Assembly (NCBI RefSeq): GCF_016741855.1
Contig: NZ_JAERRH010000003.1
Span: 310,001-374,000 of the forward strand
Reading direction: 5' to 3'
Length of the DNA: 64,000 nt
DNA from: Streptomyces musisoli
Lineage (GTDB): Bacteria; Actinomycetota; Actinomycetes; Streptomycetales; Streptomycetaceae
Shown: positions 24,936 through 37,771 of the stretch, one piece after another
How the letters are laid out: each line of letters starts with the position of its first letter
How positions within the stretch are numbered: the stretch's first letter is position 1
Program-made: the position numbers and the translations under genes
Notes under the pieces: model-generated
What the model saw: the letters and a program-made list of their open reading frames with translations, nothing else
The model's database searches: none
What the model was told of the DNA's origin: nothing

Positions 24936-25631
24936 TCAGGACGGTGTGCGGGCCGCCGCGAGCAGCCGGGTGACGTCGTCGGCGCAGATGGTGAGGGCCG
25001 CGCCGACGGTGGCGAGGGCGTCGCGTTCGGCGGGGGTGTAGGGGCCGTCGGCGAGGGCGATGCGGGCGGCCTGGAGGAGCAGGGCCTCCCGGCCGGCCGG
25101 GGCCAGGTGCGGGGCGAGCGGGTCCAGGGCCTCGTGCAGCTCTATGGTCAGCCCGGCCCCGCAGGGCTGCTCGAAGTACCGGCCGGTGTCGGCGGCCAGG
25201 GCCTCGACCAGGGCGGCCAGCTGGTCCTCGGTGCAGTCGGCGAAGCCGGACGCGCGGACCGTGGCGGCGGCCGTCTCCAGCGCCGTACGGGCCCCGGTGC
25301 CGCCGGCGGCGAGCACCGCGAGGGCGACGGTGTGCACGGCGTCGCGGAGCATCGCGGAGAAGCGGCGGGTGGTGGGGTGGTCGAGGACCTCGGTGCCGAA
25401 GTGGTGCCGGCAGGCCGCGCACTCGACGACCGGTCCGGTCACTCCGCGCGGCAGGACGGGCACGCCGAGGAGGGTGAGCCTGCGCCGGCCGGTGAGCCGC
25501 TGGTAGTTGCGGTCGCCGCCGCAGCCGGGGCAGAAGAACTCGCCGTCCCCGACGGGTGTCCAGGCGGTGCGGACGCCCAGGATGCGCACAGCCCTGGTGG
25601 CACGGCCGTCTCGTCCCCGTACTGGCAGCAC
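24936..25631 (-). CDS. TerB-like protein with N-terminal zinc ribbon
   Basis: 231 aa from GTG 25631. The N-end has two CxxC knuckles (Cys34/Cys37 in CPGCGGDRNYQ; Cys71/Cys74 in CAACRHHFGTEVLD), a zinc-ribbon. The C-terminal ~130 residues are helical and match the tellurite-resistance TerB pattern (EALLLQAARIALADGPYTPAERDALATVGAAL). Role unknown; TerB-like domains are linked to stress and metal response. It follows leuA on the same strand, behind a strong terminator, so it probably has its own promoter. Confidence 0.8.
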   Translation of the reverse strand: MLPVRGRDGRATRAVRILGVRTAWTPVGDGEFFCPGCGGDRNYQRLTGRRRLTLLGVPVLPRGVTGPVVECAACRHHFGTEVLDHPTTRRFSAMLRDAVHTVALAVLAAGGTGARTALETAAATVRASGFADCTEDQLAALVEALAADTGRYFEQPCGAGLTIELHEALDPLAPHLAPAGREALLLQAARIALADGPYTPAERDALATVGAALTICADDVTRLLAAARTPS

Positions 25632-25760
25632 GTCGCACCTCCGTAACCGCGCGGCAACATCGCCGCGCTGGCGTGATGTTAGCCACATCACCGAGGCGGA
25701 GTCAGTACCCCGTGGGAGACCTTTCCGTGACCTGAGGGGTGCGATGGCCGACAATCGACG

Positions 25761-25794
25761 CCGCCCCGGCCGCCGGGTACGGCGGTCGGGGCGG
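25761..25794 (-). terminator. leuA terminator
   Basis: CCGCCCCGGCCGCC (25761-25774), loop GGGTAC, GGCGGTCGGGGCGG (25781-25794): 13 of 14 pairs, 23 bp beyond the leuA stop. Confidence 0.85.
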
Positions 25795-25816
25795 GGAAAG
25801 AGCCGGTGGGACGGGG

Positions 25817-27553
<1,737 letters not shown>

Positions 27554-27573
27554 TCAGGGTGTCCGGAAAGGAC

Positions 27574-27639
27574 GGCCGACGACGCAACGCCAAGCTCCGC
27601 GGGGAGGGAGTCGGCCTCGACTACAGGCCCTCGCCGCGG
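27574..27639 (-). promoter_or_regulatory. leuA leader attenuator: two interleaved, mutually exclusive stems
   Basis: In reverse-strand order: A = CCGCGGCGAGGG (27639-27628, inside the leader peptide gene), B = GGCCGAC (27616-27610), A' = CCCTCCCCGCGG (27608-27597), B' = GTCGGCC (27580-27574). A pairs with A' (11/12) and B with B' (7/7). Because the order is A-B-A'-B', both cannot form as simple hairpins. Ribosome position on the leader peptide would choose between them. No U-run follows, so which state stops expression is unclear. Confidence 0.65.
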
Positions 27640-27668
27640 CAGCTAAGAAGAAGCAGCCAGGAACGCAT
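27621..27668 (-). CDS. leuA leader peptide (15 aa)
   Basis: ATG 27668 to TAG at 27621-27623, reading MRSWLLLLSCRGEGL. Four of residues 5-8 are Leu, three of them the rare codon CTT, and a fifth Leu is last. Such a Leu run directly before leuA is the classical sign of transcription or translation attenuation by charged tRNA-Leu. The gene is too short for ordinary gene finding. It lies 82 bp before leuA. Confidence 0.8.
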   Translation of the reverse strand: MRSWLLLLSCRGEGL

Positions 27669-27872
27669 GATGTTCCGCAGCCTAGCCGAGCCGTTCCGGG
27701 TGCGCGGGCCTGTCCCAGTATGCGGGACCGCATGGGCAAAAGGGACAAAAAGTGCGCTGTGCCACATGGCCGTACCACATCGTCACGGAGCGTCGCGCTC
27801 GGTGTCCGGGTATTTCACCAATCATGGTGGCAGGTAGTGACAGTTGCATCACACAGTGCGATGGTGCCGGAC

Positions 27873-28943
27873 ATGACGACCAACGGGGGCTTCGAGCCCG
27901 TCTTCTGCACGATCGTGCCGCCGCACGTCCTCGACAAGCTCGCCCGCCACGAGGACTCCGCGCTCTCCGGCCCGGCCCGCCGGTCCCTGGAGCACGACGC
28001 CTACCAGCGCACCAAGCGCCGCCTGACCACGGTGATCGGCGCGCCCTCCGTCGCCCCGCCCACCGGCGCCGCCGCCGACCGGCCGCACCGCACCATCTAC
28101 GACGCCGGGCACGCCCAGGACCTGCCCGGCGCCAAGGTCCGCGAGGAGGGCTCCGAGCCCGGCTCCGACGCCACCGTCAACCGCGCCTACGCGGGCCTCG
28201 GCGCCACCTTCGACCTGTACCTGAAGGCGTACGGCCGGCACTCCATCGACGACGACGGGCTGCCGCTGGACGCCACGGTGCACTTCGGCGAGGGCTACGA
28301 CAACGCCTTCTGGAACGGCGAGCAGATGGTGTTCGGCGACGGCGACAACGAGATCTTCCTCGACTTCACCATCCCGGTCGACGTCATCGGCCACGAGCTG
28401 ACCCACGGCGTCACCCAGCACACCGCCAACCTGACCTACTTCGGCCAGCCCGGCGCGCTCAACGAGTCGCTCTCCGATGTCTTCGGCTCGCTGATCAAGC
28501 AGTACACGCTGGGCCAGACCGCCGCCGAGGCCGACTGGCTGATCGGTGCCGGGCTCCTCGCCCCGCGCGTCACCGGCACCGCCCTGCGCTCGATGAAGGC
28601 CCCGGGCACCGCGTACGACGACGACGCCCTCGGCAAGGACCCGCAGCCGGCGACGATGGAGGACTACGTCCGCACCGGCCGCGACAACGGCGGTGTGCAC
28701 ATCAACTCCGGCATCCCCAACCACGCCTTCTACCTGGCCGCCACCGCCCTCGGCGGCTACGCGTGGGAGAAGGCGGGCCAGATCTGGTACGACGTCCTGA
28801 CCGGCGGCGACCTGAAGGAGAAGGCCCTCTTCGCCGACTTCGCCACGCTGACGGTGAAGGCGGCGCGGGAGCGGTACGGCGCCGGGGACGAACTCCAGGC
28901 CGTCCAGAAGGCCTGGGAACAGGTCGGGGTGCGGACTCTGTAA
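27873..28943 (+). CDS. Protealysin-like M4 metallopeptidase
   Basis: 356 aa. Thermolysin-family catalytic site HELTH at 174-178 and the third zinc ligand Glu198 in NESLSD; C-terminal DNGGVHINSGIPNHAF holds the His of the transition state. There is no signal peptide and no long FTP/PepSY propeptide. Instead the N-end has the short protealysin-type propeptide (CTIVPPHVLDKLARH). It is therefore likely made as an intracellular proenzyme. ATG 27873 chosen; ATG 27861 is also possible. The next gene, 22 bp downstream, matches the dedicated inhibitor. Confidence 0.9.
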   Translation: MTTNGGFEPVFCTIVPPHVLDKLARHEDSALSGPARRSLEHDAYQRTKRRLTTVIGAPSVAPPTGAAADRPHRTIYDAGHAQDLPGAKVREEGSEPGSDATVNRAYAGLGATFDLYLKAYGRHSIDDDGLPLDATVHFGEGYDNAFWNGEQMVFGDGDNEIFLDFTIPVDVIGHELTHGVTQHTANLTYFGQPGALNESLSDVFGSLIKQYTLGQTAAEADWLIGAGLLAPRVTGTALRSMKAPGTAYDDDALGKDPQPATMEDYVRTGRDNGGVHINSGIPNHAFYLAATALGGYAWEKAGQIWYDVLTGGDLKEKALFADFATLTVKAARERYGAGDELQAVQKAWEQVGVRTL

Positions 28944-28965
28944 TTCCGTACTACACATCGGACCC

Positions 28966-29232
28966 ATGCGCATTCGAGTACGACGCACGGGTGGTTTCGC
29001 GGGCATCGAGCGCCGGGCCGAGGTGGACACCTCGGGCCGGCCGGACGCCCACGAGTGGCAGGCCCTGGCCGAACGCGTCCTCGCGTCCGGCCCGGGCACG
29101 CCTCCGGCGGGGGTGCCGGACGGCTTCAGCTACGAGATCACGGTGGACGGCCGCACGGTGTACGCGGCGGATCCCCGACTGACGCAGGCGCAGCGGGAGT
29201 TGGTGTCCCGGGTGCTGAAAGAGGGGGCGTGA
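28966..29232 (+). CDS. Emfourin-type M4 protease inhibitor
   Basis: 88 aa, starting MRIRVRRTGGFAGIERRAEVD, with FSYEITVDGRTVYAAD later and a helical end. The pattern R-x-GGFAG-I-x-R and its place directly behind a protealysin-like gene match emfourin, the protein inhibitor encoded with protealysin in Serratia. It probably keeps the peptidase inactive in the cell. Assignment rests on pattern and gene order. Confidence 0.8.
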   Translation: MRIRVRRTGGFAGIERRAEVDTSGRPDAHEWQALAERVLASGPGTPPAGVPDGFSYEITVDGRTVYAADPRLTQAQRELVSRVLKEGA

Positions 29233-29289
29233 GGGCCGTTTCGCGCCGGGGCGTTGACTTCTGTTACCGGGGGTACGGATGATCCGGCC

Positions 29290-30603
29290 ATGGCGACTGA
29301 CGCAGGCACTGCGATCCCTCGGTTCCCGGCCGGCTTCCTGTGGGGCGTGTCGACCTCGGCCCATCAGATCGAGGGGGCGGCCGAGGTGCGGGAGCCGTCC
29401 GTCTGGGACGTGTTCACGGCCGGGCCCGGCCGGGTGAAGGACGGCTCGACGGCGGCGGTGGCCTGCGACCACTACCACCGCTACCCCGAGGACGTGGCCC
29501 TCCTCGCCGGCCTCGGCGTGGACGCGTACCGCTTCTCGGTCTCCTGGCCCCGGGTCAACTCCCCCGGTGGCCTGGACTTCTACGACCGCCTCGTGGACGA
29601 GCTGTGCGCGGCGGGCGTACGCCCCGTCCCCACCCTCTTCCACTGGGACCTGCCCGCCTCGCTGGACTGGCTGGAACGGGACACGGCGGCCCGGTTCGCC
29701 GACTACGTGTCGGTCGTCGCCGCACGGCTCGGCGACCGGGTCGGCAAGTGGATCACGCTGAACGAGCCGGCGGAACACACACTGCTGGGGCACGCGATCG
29801 GCGCCCACGCCCCCGGCAGCCGGCTGCTCTTCGACGCCCTCCCGGTCGCCCACCACCAGCTCCTCGCCCACGGCCTCGCCGTACGGGCCCTGCGCGCGGC
29901 CGGCGCCACGGACATCGGCATCGCCAACTCCCACGGCCCCACCTGGCCCGCCTCCGGGAAACCGGCCGACGTGGAGGCGGCCGGCTTCTACGACCTCCTG
30001 CTCAACCGGCTGTTCGCCGAGCCGGTCATCCTCGGCGCCTACCCGGACGGCATGGGCGACCTGATGCCCGGGAACGTGCAGGAGGACCTCGCGGTCATCG
30101 CCGAGCCGGTCGACTTCTACGGCGTCAACTACTACGCGCCGTCCCTGGTGGGGGCTCCCGGCGGCGGCGACGGCGAGTACGGCGGGCTCGCGCTCCCCGC
30201 CGAACTCCCCTTCTCGCTGCGGGAGATCGAGGGCCGTCCGGTGACCGACTTCGGCTGGCCGGTGGTCCCGGAGGGGCTGACCGAACTGCTCACCGGGTTC
30301 CGCGACCGCTACGGCGACCGGCTCCCGCCCGTCGTCGTCACCGAGAACGGCTGCTCCTACGACGGCATCGACGACCAGGACCGCATCGCCTACCTGGACG
30401 CCCACATCCGGGCCCTGCACACGGCGGTCGAGGCCGGGGTCGACGTACGCGGCTACTTCGTGTGGTCCCTGATGGACAACTTCGAGTGGGCGGAGGGCTA
30501 CGCCCGCCGGTTCGGCCTGGTGCACGTGGACTACGCGACGCTGGAGCGCACCCCCAAGTCCTCCTACCACTGGTTCCGGGAACTGCTGCGCGCGCAGCGG
30601 TGA
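29290..30603 (+). CDS. Family 1 beta-glycosidase
   Basis: 437 aa GH1 barrel. N-end FPAGFLWGVSTSAHQIEGA, acid/base Glu159 in TLNEP, nucleophile Glu352 in VTENG, C-end YFVWSLMDNFEWAEGY: all canonical. No signal peptide, so it acts on imported beta-glycosides such as cellobiose. ATG 29290 has no Shine-Dalgarno. TTGACT (29254-29259) and GATGAT (29278-29283) precede it, so the mRNA may begin at the start codon. No sugar transporter is adjacent. Confidence 0.93.
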   Translation: MATDAGTAIPRFPAGFLWGVSTSAHQIEGAAEVREPSVWDVFTAGPGRVKDGSTAAVACDHYHRYPEDVALLAGLGVDAYRFSVSWPRVNSPGGLDFYDRLVDELCAAGVRPVPTLFHWDLPASLDWLERDTAARFADYVSVVAARLGDRVGKWITLNEPAEHTLLGHAIGAHAPGSRLLFDALPVAHHQLLAHGLAVRALRAAGATDIGIANSHGPTWPASGKPADVEAAGFYDLLLNRLFAEPVILGAYPDGMGDLMPGNVQEDLAVIAEPVDFYGVNYYAPSLVGAPGGGDGEYGGLALPAELPFSLREIEGRPVTDFGWPVVPEGLTELLTGFRDRYGDRLPPVVVTENGCSYDGIDDQDRIAYLDAHIRALHTAVEAGVDVRGYFVWSLMDNFEWAEGYARRFGLVHVDYATLERTPKSSYHWFRELLRAQR

Positions 30604-30713
30604 CCGGGCGGGCCGGGACCGTGCGCAGGGGGCGGAGCCGCGGGGCCCGCCGTAGCGTCACAGCGCTCCGGCGCCCTCGCCGTCCGGCACCCCGCGGAAG
30701 GACGCCGCGATGT

Positions 30714-31250
30714 GTACTGGACCGGCTGTACGACTCACCGGCGCAGGTGGTCACGGACTGCGGCACGGTGCTGGCGCAGAACGCGCTGGCCAAGGCCCTG
30801 GTCGGCGACGCGCTCGCCCGTCCGCCGCGCGAGCGGAACCTGACCCGGCGGTTCTTCCTCGACCCCGCGGCCCGTGCGCTGTTCCCGCCGGAGGACCTGC
30901 CGGCCCACGCCCGCAACCATGTCGTCACCCTCCGCGCGGTGGCGGCGGCACGCCCCGACGACCCGGAACCGGCCGCGCGGGTGGCCGAACTGCGCTCGTC
31001 CAGCGAGGAGTTCGCCCGGCTCTGGGACGCGCACGAGGTGCCCCTGCGCCGCCAGACGAGGAAACGCTTCGTGCACCCGGTGGTAGGCCTGCTGGAACTG
31101 GACTGCGAGGTCCTGCTGAGCCACGCGAACCACCACCACCTCATCCTCCACACGGCCCGCCCGGGCACGGAGTCCCACGACAGACTCCAGCTGCTGAGGG
31201 TGGTGGGCCTACAGGACATGACGCCCCGACCCACGAACCACCAGCACTGA
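30714..31250 (+). pseudogene. Remnant of an MmyB-type XRE regulator (C-terminal ligand domain only)
   Basis: The frame ending at 31250 reads LDRLYDSPAQVVTDCGTVLA, then RNLTRRFFLDPAARALF, SSSEEFARLWDAHEV, and FVHPVVGLLELDCEVLL. These are the conserved steps of the MmyB-like domain found intact in the gene at 38154-39032. The N-terminal helix-turn-helix is missing, and the domain starts abruptly at about 30714 without a start codon; upstream sequence is GC-rich filler. An in-frame GTG at 30600, overlapping the GH1 stop, could still allow expression of the fragment. Confidence 0.7.
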
Positions 31251-31352
31251 GCCCCGACCCACCGAACCCGGAGCCGCCCCCTGGCAACGCCTCTCACCCC
31301 ACCGAGCCGAGCCAACCCCCGCCGGCGAAGAATCCTCCCCCGACGGGACCCG

Positions 31353-31510
31353 GGACGAAGCCCCTACCGCCGAAGGGGTCCGGGGCGGAGCCCCGTGGCG
31401 GGGGTCTCACCCCACCGAGCCGAGCCCACCCCTGACCGACGACCTCACCCCTGACGGGGTCCGGGGCGGAGCCACGTGGCGGGGGCTCTTGATCCGGCGA
31501 GCCGGGTGGG
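31353..31510. repeat. Duplicated hairpin-bearing intergenic block after era
   Basis: Two diverged copies of GGGGTCCGGGGCGGAGCC...GTGGCGGGGG (first from 31376, second from 31459) lie in the 270-bp gap before the era stop. The first keeps a perfect GGGGC-GGA-GCCCC stem; the second has lost pairing. A CGAGCCGGGTGGGTGGGCG block next to the era stop matches the blocks after glyS, the PfkB kinase and dnaJ. It probably includes the era terminator. Confidence 0.6.
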
Positions 31511-31520
31511 TGGGCGAACG

Positions 31521-32474
31521 CTAGAAGCCCAGCTTGCGCAGCTGCTTGGGGTCGCGCTGCCAGTCCTTCGCCACCTTGACGTGCAGGTCCAGAAAGACCG
31601 GCGTACCCAGCAACGCCTCGATCTGCCGCCGGGACTTGATGCCGACGTCCTTCAGACGCTTGCCCTTGGGGCCGATGATGATCCCCTTTTGGCTGGGCCG
31701 CTCGATGTAGACGTTGGCGTGGATGTCCAGCAGCGGCTTGTCCGCCGGACGGTCCTCCCGCGGCAGCATCTCCTCCACGACCACCGCGATGGAGTGCGGC
31801 AGCTCGTCGCGGACACCCTCCAGCGCCGCCTCGCGGATGAGTTCCGCGATCATGACCTGCTCGGGCTCGTCCGTGAGGTCGCCCTCGGGGTAGAGGGCCG
31901 GGCCCTCGGGCAGCATCGGGATCAGCAGGTCCGCCAGCAGGTCGACCTGCCTGTTCGCGGTCGCCGACACCGGGACGATCTGCGCCCACTCGATGCCCAG
32001 CTCCTTGCCCAGCTGGTCGATCGCGATGAGCTGCTCGGCCAGGGCCTTGGAGTCGACGAGGTCGGTCTTCGTGACGATGGCGACCTTCGGGGACTTCTTG
32101 ATCCCGGCCAGCTCCTTGGCGATGAAGCGGTCACCAGGACCGATCTTCTCGTTCGCCGGCAGGCAGAAGCCGATCACGTCGACCTCGGCCCACGTCGTGC
32201 GCACGACGTCGTTGAGCCGCTCGCCGAGCAGCGTGCGCGGCTTGTGCAGCCCCGGCGTGTCCACCAGGATCAGCTGGGCGTCCGGCCGGTGCACGATGCC
32301 CCGCACCGTGTGCCGGGTCGTCTGCGGCTGGTTGGCGGTGATCGCCACCTTCTGCCCGACCAGAGCGTTCGTGAGGGTGGACTTGCCCGCGTTGGGGCGG
32401 CCCACGAAGCAGGCGAAGCCGGCGCGGTGGACGGTCTCGGCCGGCTGCTCGGATGACGGGGTGCGAACGCTCAT
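31521..32474 (-). CDS. era: GTPase Era
   Basis: 317 aa from ATG 32474 (ATG 32483 also possible). G1 GRPNAGKST, G3 DTPG, G4 TKTD, and the C-terminal KH domain IIIGPKGKRLKDVGIKSR that binds the 3' end of 16S rRNA. It assists maturation of the small ribosomal subunit. In related genomes era closes a run with phoH, ybeY, the CBS protein and the deaminase-like gene; here ~5 kb of other genes lie between it and its usual neighbour at 37772. Confidence 0.96.
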   Translation of the reverse strand: MSVRTPSSEQPAETVHRAGFACFVGRPNAGKSTLTNALVGQKVAITANQPQTTRHTVRGIVHRPDAQLILVDTPGLHKPRTLLGERLNDVVRTTWAEVDVIGFCLPANEKIGPGDRFIAKELAGIKKSPKVAIVTKTDLVDSKALAEQLIAIDQLGKELGIEWAQIVPVSATANRQVDLLADLLIPMLPEGPALYPEGDLTDEPEQVMIAELIREAALEGVRDELPHSIAVVVEEMLPREDRPADKPLLDIHANVYIERPSQKGIIIGPKGKRLKDVGIKSRRQIEALLGTPVFLDLHVKVAKDWQRDPKQLRKLGF

Positions 32475-32562
32475 GGCGTTCATTGTCCCTGATCCAACAC
32501 GCTGACCCGTACAGCCCCGGCACACGCCCCTCCGCGTGAGCTTCCGGAAACCGCCACGCAAC

Positions 32563-32600
32563 GAAACGTCACGGAAACACACCCGTACGCGACCGGAAAC
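32563..32600. promoter_or_regulatory. GlnR-type operator array upstream of amt
   Basis: Four 5-mers in strict 11-bp phase: GAAAC (32563), GAAAC (32574), GTACG (32585), GAAAC (32596), each separated by 6 bp. This is the gTnAC-n6-GaAAC layout known for GlnR sites of Streptomyces nitrogen genes. It ends 48 bp before the amt start, suggesting induction under nitrogen limitation. Confidence 0.75.
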
Positions 32601-32620
32601 CCACGCCGGTGACGCTCTGA

Positions 32621-35210
<2,590 letters not shown>

Positions 35211-35311
35211 GGGTGCGGACCCCCCATGGGCTAGGACGGCGGTGGCGGTCGGGCGGGTGCGGCCCGGTCGTACGGCGGGGCGCCCGGCCACCGGTATCGG
35301 TGTGCGGTCGG

Positions 35312-36640
35312 TCAGGTGAGGGTGAGGGTCAGGACACCGGCGTAGGAGCCCGGGGGCGTGAACGCGGGTATGTCCAGGGAGAGTCCGGCGTCGACGGTGA
35401 ACTCACCGCCGGTGAGTGTGCCGTTCGCGGTGGACGCCAGGGTCGCCCCCGAGGTGCCCACGGTGCCGGCCGAACCGGGCTTGCAGGTGCTGGGGCTGCC
35501 CGCCTTGGCCGTGCAGGCCGGTGACCAGCTCAGCTTTCCGGCGTCGATCTTGGCACCGGGACCGGTGAAGTCGGTGACCTTGCCGGTCAGGGACCAGCCG
35601 GCGGGCCCGCCGCGGAAGTCCTTGACGGTGACGGTGTTCAGGCTGCCGGTGGAGGCTCCGCCCTGGCCGAAGTCGACCGCCGACAGGGCGACGGAGTCCC
35701 CGGCCTGGGACATGGACAGGGTGCCCGCCTTGACGGTGGTGGTCAGCTTCTGGCTGCCGTCCGGCACGGGCGTGTCGTCGTTGACGACGTAGGCGGCGGG
35801 CCCGGCGCCCTTGTCCGCGTTCCAGGAGGCGCCCTCGTAGGCCACGATCCCGGTCGTCGTCTTGTCGTTGACGACGAGGGAGCCGCTGAAGGAGCCCTGG
35901 GCGTTCGCGGTCACGGTCGCGGTGTCCGCGGTCTGCCTGTCGCCGGCCCGCCCGGCCAGGGTGACGGCCGCGCCCGGAGTGAAGTTCGTCCCGCTGACGG
36001 TGACACCGGCTCCGGGGTCACCGGAGGCGGAACCCAGTGAGATGGCCCGGGTGTTGGCCGGGGTGCCGTCGGTCGCGGTGATGGTCTCCGAGGCCGGGGC
36101 GGGCGGGGTGATGACCGTGCAGGGGGTGTCCAGCTCCAGGATGTAGCTGGTGTGGATGTTGTAGTCGCCGGGCGAGAGGGTGATCTGCCCGGGCTTGGTG
36201 ACGGTGAACGTGCCGGTCATGGAGAAGGACGGGAAGGCGGCCCGCCCCGGCACCGGGGGGTTCTTCTTCGGTCCGGCGACGGTGACGGCGCCGGTCTGGG
36301 CACCGCCGAGGGCGATCTTTCCGGTCGGGGTCATGATGTCGGCCGGCAGGGCCAGGTCGGTGGGGTTGCTGGCGGCGGCCGTGACGACGGTGTAGGTCAC
36401 GGTGACCGTGTCGCCGACCTTGGGACTGGTGTTGTCCACCGACACGTTCGCGGTGGTGGTGCCGTCGATCGGCGGAATGCCGGCGACGGCCGGCGGGATG
36501 CAGTGCGTGGCGAAGTCCACGTTCGTGCCGGCGGCGCCGGCCGGACAGGCCAGCGCGCCGCCCGCGGTGACCGCGAGGGCGGTCGACCCGAGCAGTGACG
36601 CCCAGCGCCACCGTCGGGCTCTTCGGGGTGTCGCACCCAT
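35312..36640 (-). CDS. Large secreted beta-sandwich protein with WxL-like C-terminal domain
   Basis: 442 aa from ATG 36640 after AGGAGGGG. Signal peptide at ~1-36. Two Ig-like regions follow (VSVDNTSPKVGDTVTVTYTV; PGAGVTVSGTNFTPGAAVTL). The last ~130 residues contain GWSLTGKVTDF and end GSYAGVLTLTLT, matching the two conserved parts of the WxL cell-wall domain of Gram-positives. Together with the DUF916-like gene 101 bp downstream it suggests a wall-bound complex. Ligand unknown. Confidence 0.75.
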   Translation of the reverse strand: MGATPRRARRWRWASLLGSTALAVTAGGALACPAGAAGTNVDFATHCIPPAVAGIPPIDGTTTANVSVDNTSPKVGDTVTVTYTVVTAAASNPTDLALPADIMTPTGKIALGGAQTGAVTVAGPKKNPPVPGRAAFPSFSMTGTFTVTKPGQITLSPGDYNIHTSYILELDTPCTVITPPAPASETITATDGTPANTRAISLGSASGDPGAGVTVSGTNFTPGAAVTLAGRAGDRQTADTATVTANAQGSFSGSLVVNDKTTTGIVAYEGASWNADKGAGPAAYVVNDDTPVPDGSQKLTTTVKAGTLSMSQAGDSVALSAVDFGQGGASTGSLNTVTVKDFRGGPAGWSLTGKVTDFTGPGAKIDAGKLSWSPACTAKAGSPSTCKPGSAGTVGTSGATLASTANGTLTGGEFTVDAGLSLDIPAFTPPGSYAGVLTLTLT

Positions 36641-36728
36641 GGGCCCCCTCCTGAGGGTTGCTGGCGCAGCGGCTCTTCTGCGCCGACAGGGGGCATTGAT
36701 GTGGAGCGGGGGTGAGAAGTCAATGGAG

Positions 36729-36768
36729 ATGCCGCAAAAACCTGACGGATCATCAGTTTCTGCGGCAT
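36729..36768. promoter_or_regulatory. Long inverted repeat between the two secreted-protein genes
   Basis: ATGCCGCA (36729-36736) pairs with TGCGGCAT (36761-36768) and the pairing continues inward through AAAC/GTTT and TGA/TCA. The centre contains CTGACGGATCATCAG (36742-36756), a near-palindrome. It lies 89 bp upstream of the 442-aa gene. Operator or processing/terminator hairpin of the previous gene. Confidence 0.55.
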
Positions 36769-36911
36769 CCCGGGGAGTTACGGCACGATCCGGAACAGAC
36801 CACTCAGCCGCACCGGCCCGCTCTGCCAGCGCGGGCCGATCCGCCGGACCGGACCGCTCCACCGACGACCGGTCGGCGAACGGATCGGCCGGTGTGCGGT
36901 CGGCCCGCCGG

Positions 36912-37388
36912 TCAGTCGAAGACGAACGGGCCGGGCGACTGCTTGGCCGTGGCCTTGCAGGTCACGGTGACACCGAAGATCACCATCTTCAGCGAGCCGC
37001 CGTACGCCTCCAGGCTGTCACCGGAAGCCACGGTGCCGGGCAGCGGGCCGACGCTGACCGCCGAGCCGCTGGGCATGGCCGGGTTCTTCGTCCCGCTGAA
37101 GACGGTGGTGCCGCCGCTCGCCTTGACCAGGGTGAGCGTGGAGGTGATCGAGTCCTGGGCCACCGCGACCGGTGCCTTGATCGCGGAGGAGGTGAGGGTG
37201 ATGGTGGCCGCGTTGCCGCTCTGGGTGGCGGTGAGCGTGGCCGCGCCACCGCCGAAGATGCCGCAGCTCGCGTTGATGGTGGCCGTCTGGGGAGTGACGG
37301 CGGCCGCGGTGGGCGCGAAGGCGAGTCCGGTGACCGCGAGGGCCCCGGCGGCCAGGGCCGCACCCGTTGCCGTGCGTTTGCCTCTCAT
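36912..37388 (-). CDS. Small secreted beta-rich protein of the WxL-like cluster
   Basis: 158 aa from ATG 37388. Signal peptide at 1-30 (KRTATGAALAAGALAVTGLAF ... TAAAV). The mature protein is Thr/Ser/Ala-rich with alternating hydrophobic residues and two Cys (ASCGIFGG near the start, TVTCKA near the end), likely one disulphide-linked beta-sandwich. First gene of the cluster; a 271-bp gap with a long inverted repeat separates it from the next. No named family recognised. Confidence 0.75.
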   Translation of the reverse strand: MRGKRTATGAALAAGALAVTGLAFAPTAAAVTPQTATINASCGIFGGGAATLTATQSGNAATITLTSSAIKAPVAVAQDSITSTLTLVKASGGTTVFSGTKNPAMPSGSAVSVGPLPGTVASGDSLEAYGGSLKMVIFGVTVTCKATAKQSPGPFVFD

Positions 37389-37771
37389 GGGGATCCGCTT
37401 CCCTTTCCTTGTGGGGGGAGTGCCAGGTGGGGACGCCGACGGACGGGGAGGCCCGAGCAGACGGGTGCGGGCGCACTGCACGGCGATGCGGATCTGACGG
37501 TCCGTCGGACGCTACGAGGTCCATTGACGCGGACCGGCCAGCCCCCAACAAGGTTGAATTCCAGCCGACCTTTTGTTCGGTCGACACCCTCTCGGCCGGC
37601 CGGACGGGTGGGCGGATCGGCGAACAGGGGGCCAGGCCTGTTGCGCTGATCAGCCGGCACCTCGGACGAAACGCTTCACCTCTCCGGCGAGGCCGACCGC
37701 AGCAGCGTCCACACGCATGAGAGCGCGGAACCCGCGCCTGAGAAGCGCACCGTGCGGAGCCCCCTGGCGCC
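37389..37771. other. 383-bp intergenic region upstream of the surface cluster
   Basis: No gene seen. It contains CTGACGGTCCGTCGG (37494-37508), which resembles the centre of the inverted repeat at 36742-36756, so the two secreted genes may share a regulator. A small stem CGACC/GGTCG near 37573 is also present. The patch around 37555-37580 is the least G+C-rich and may hold the promoter. Confidence 0.5.
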
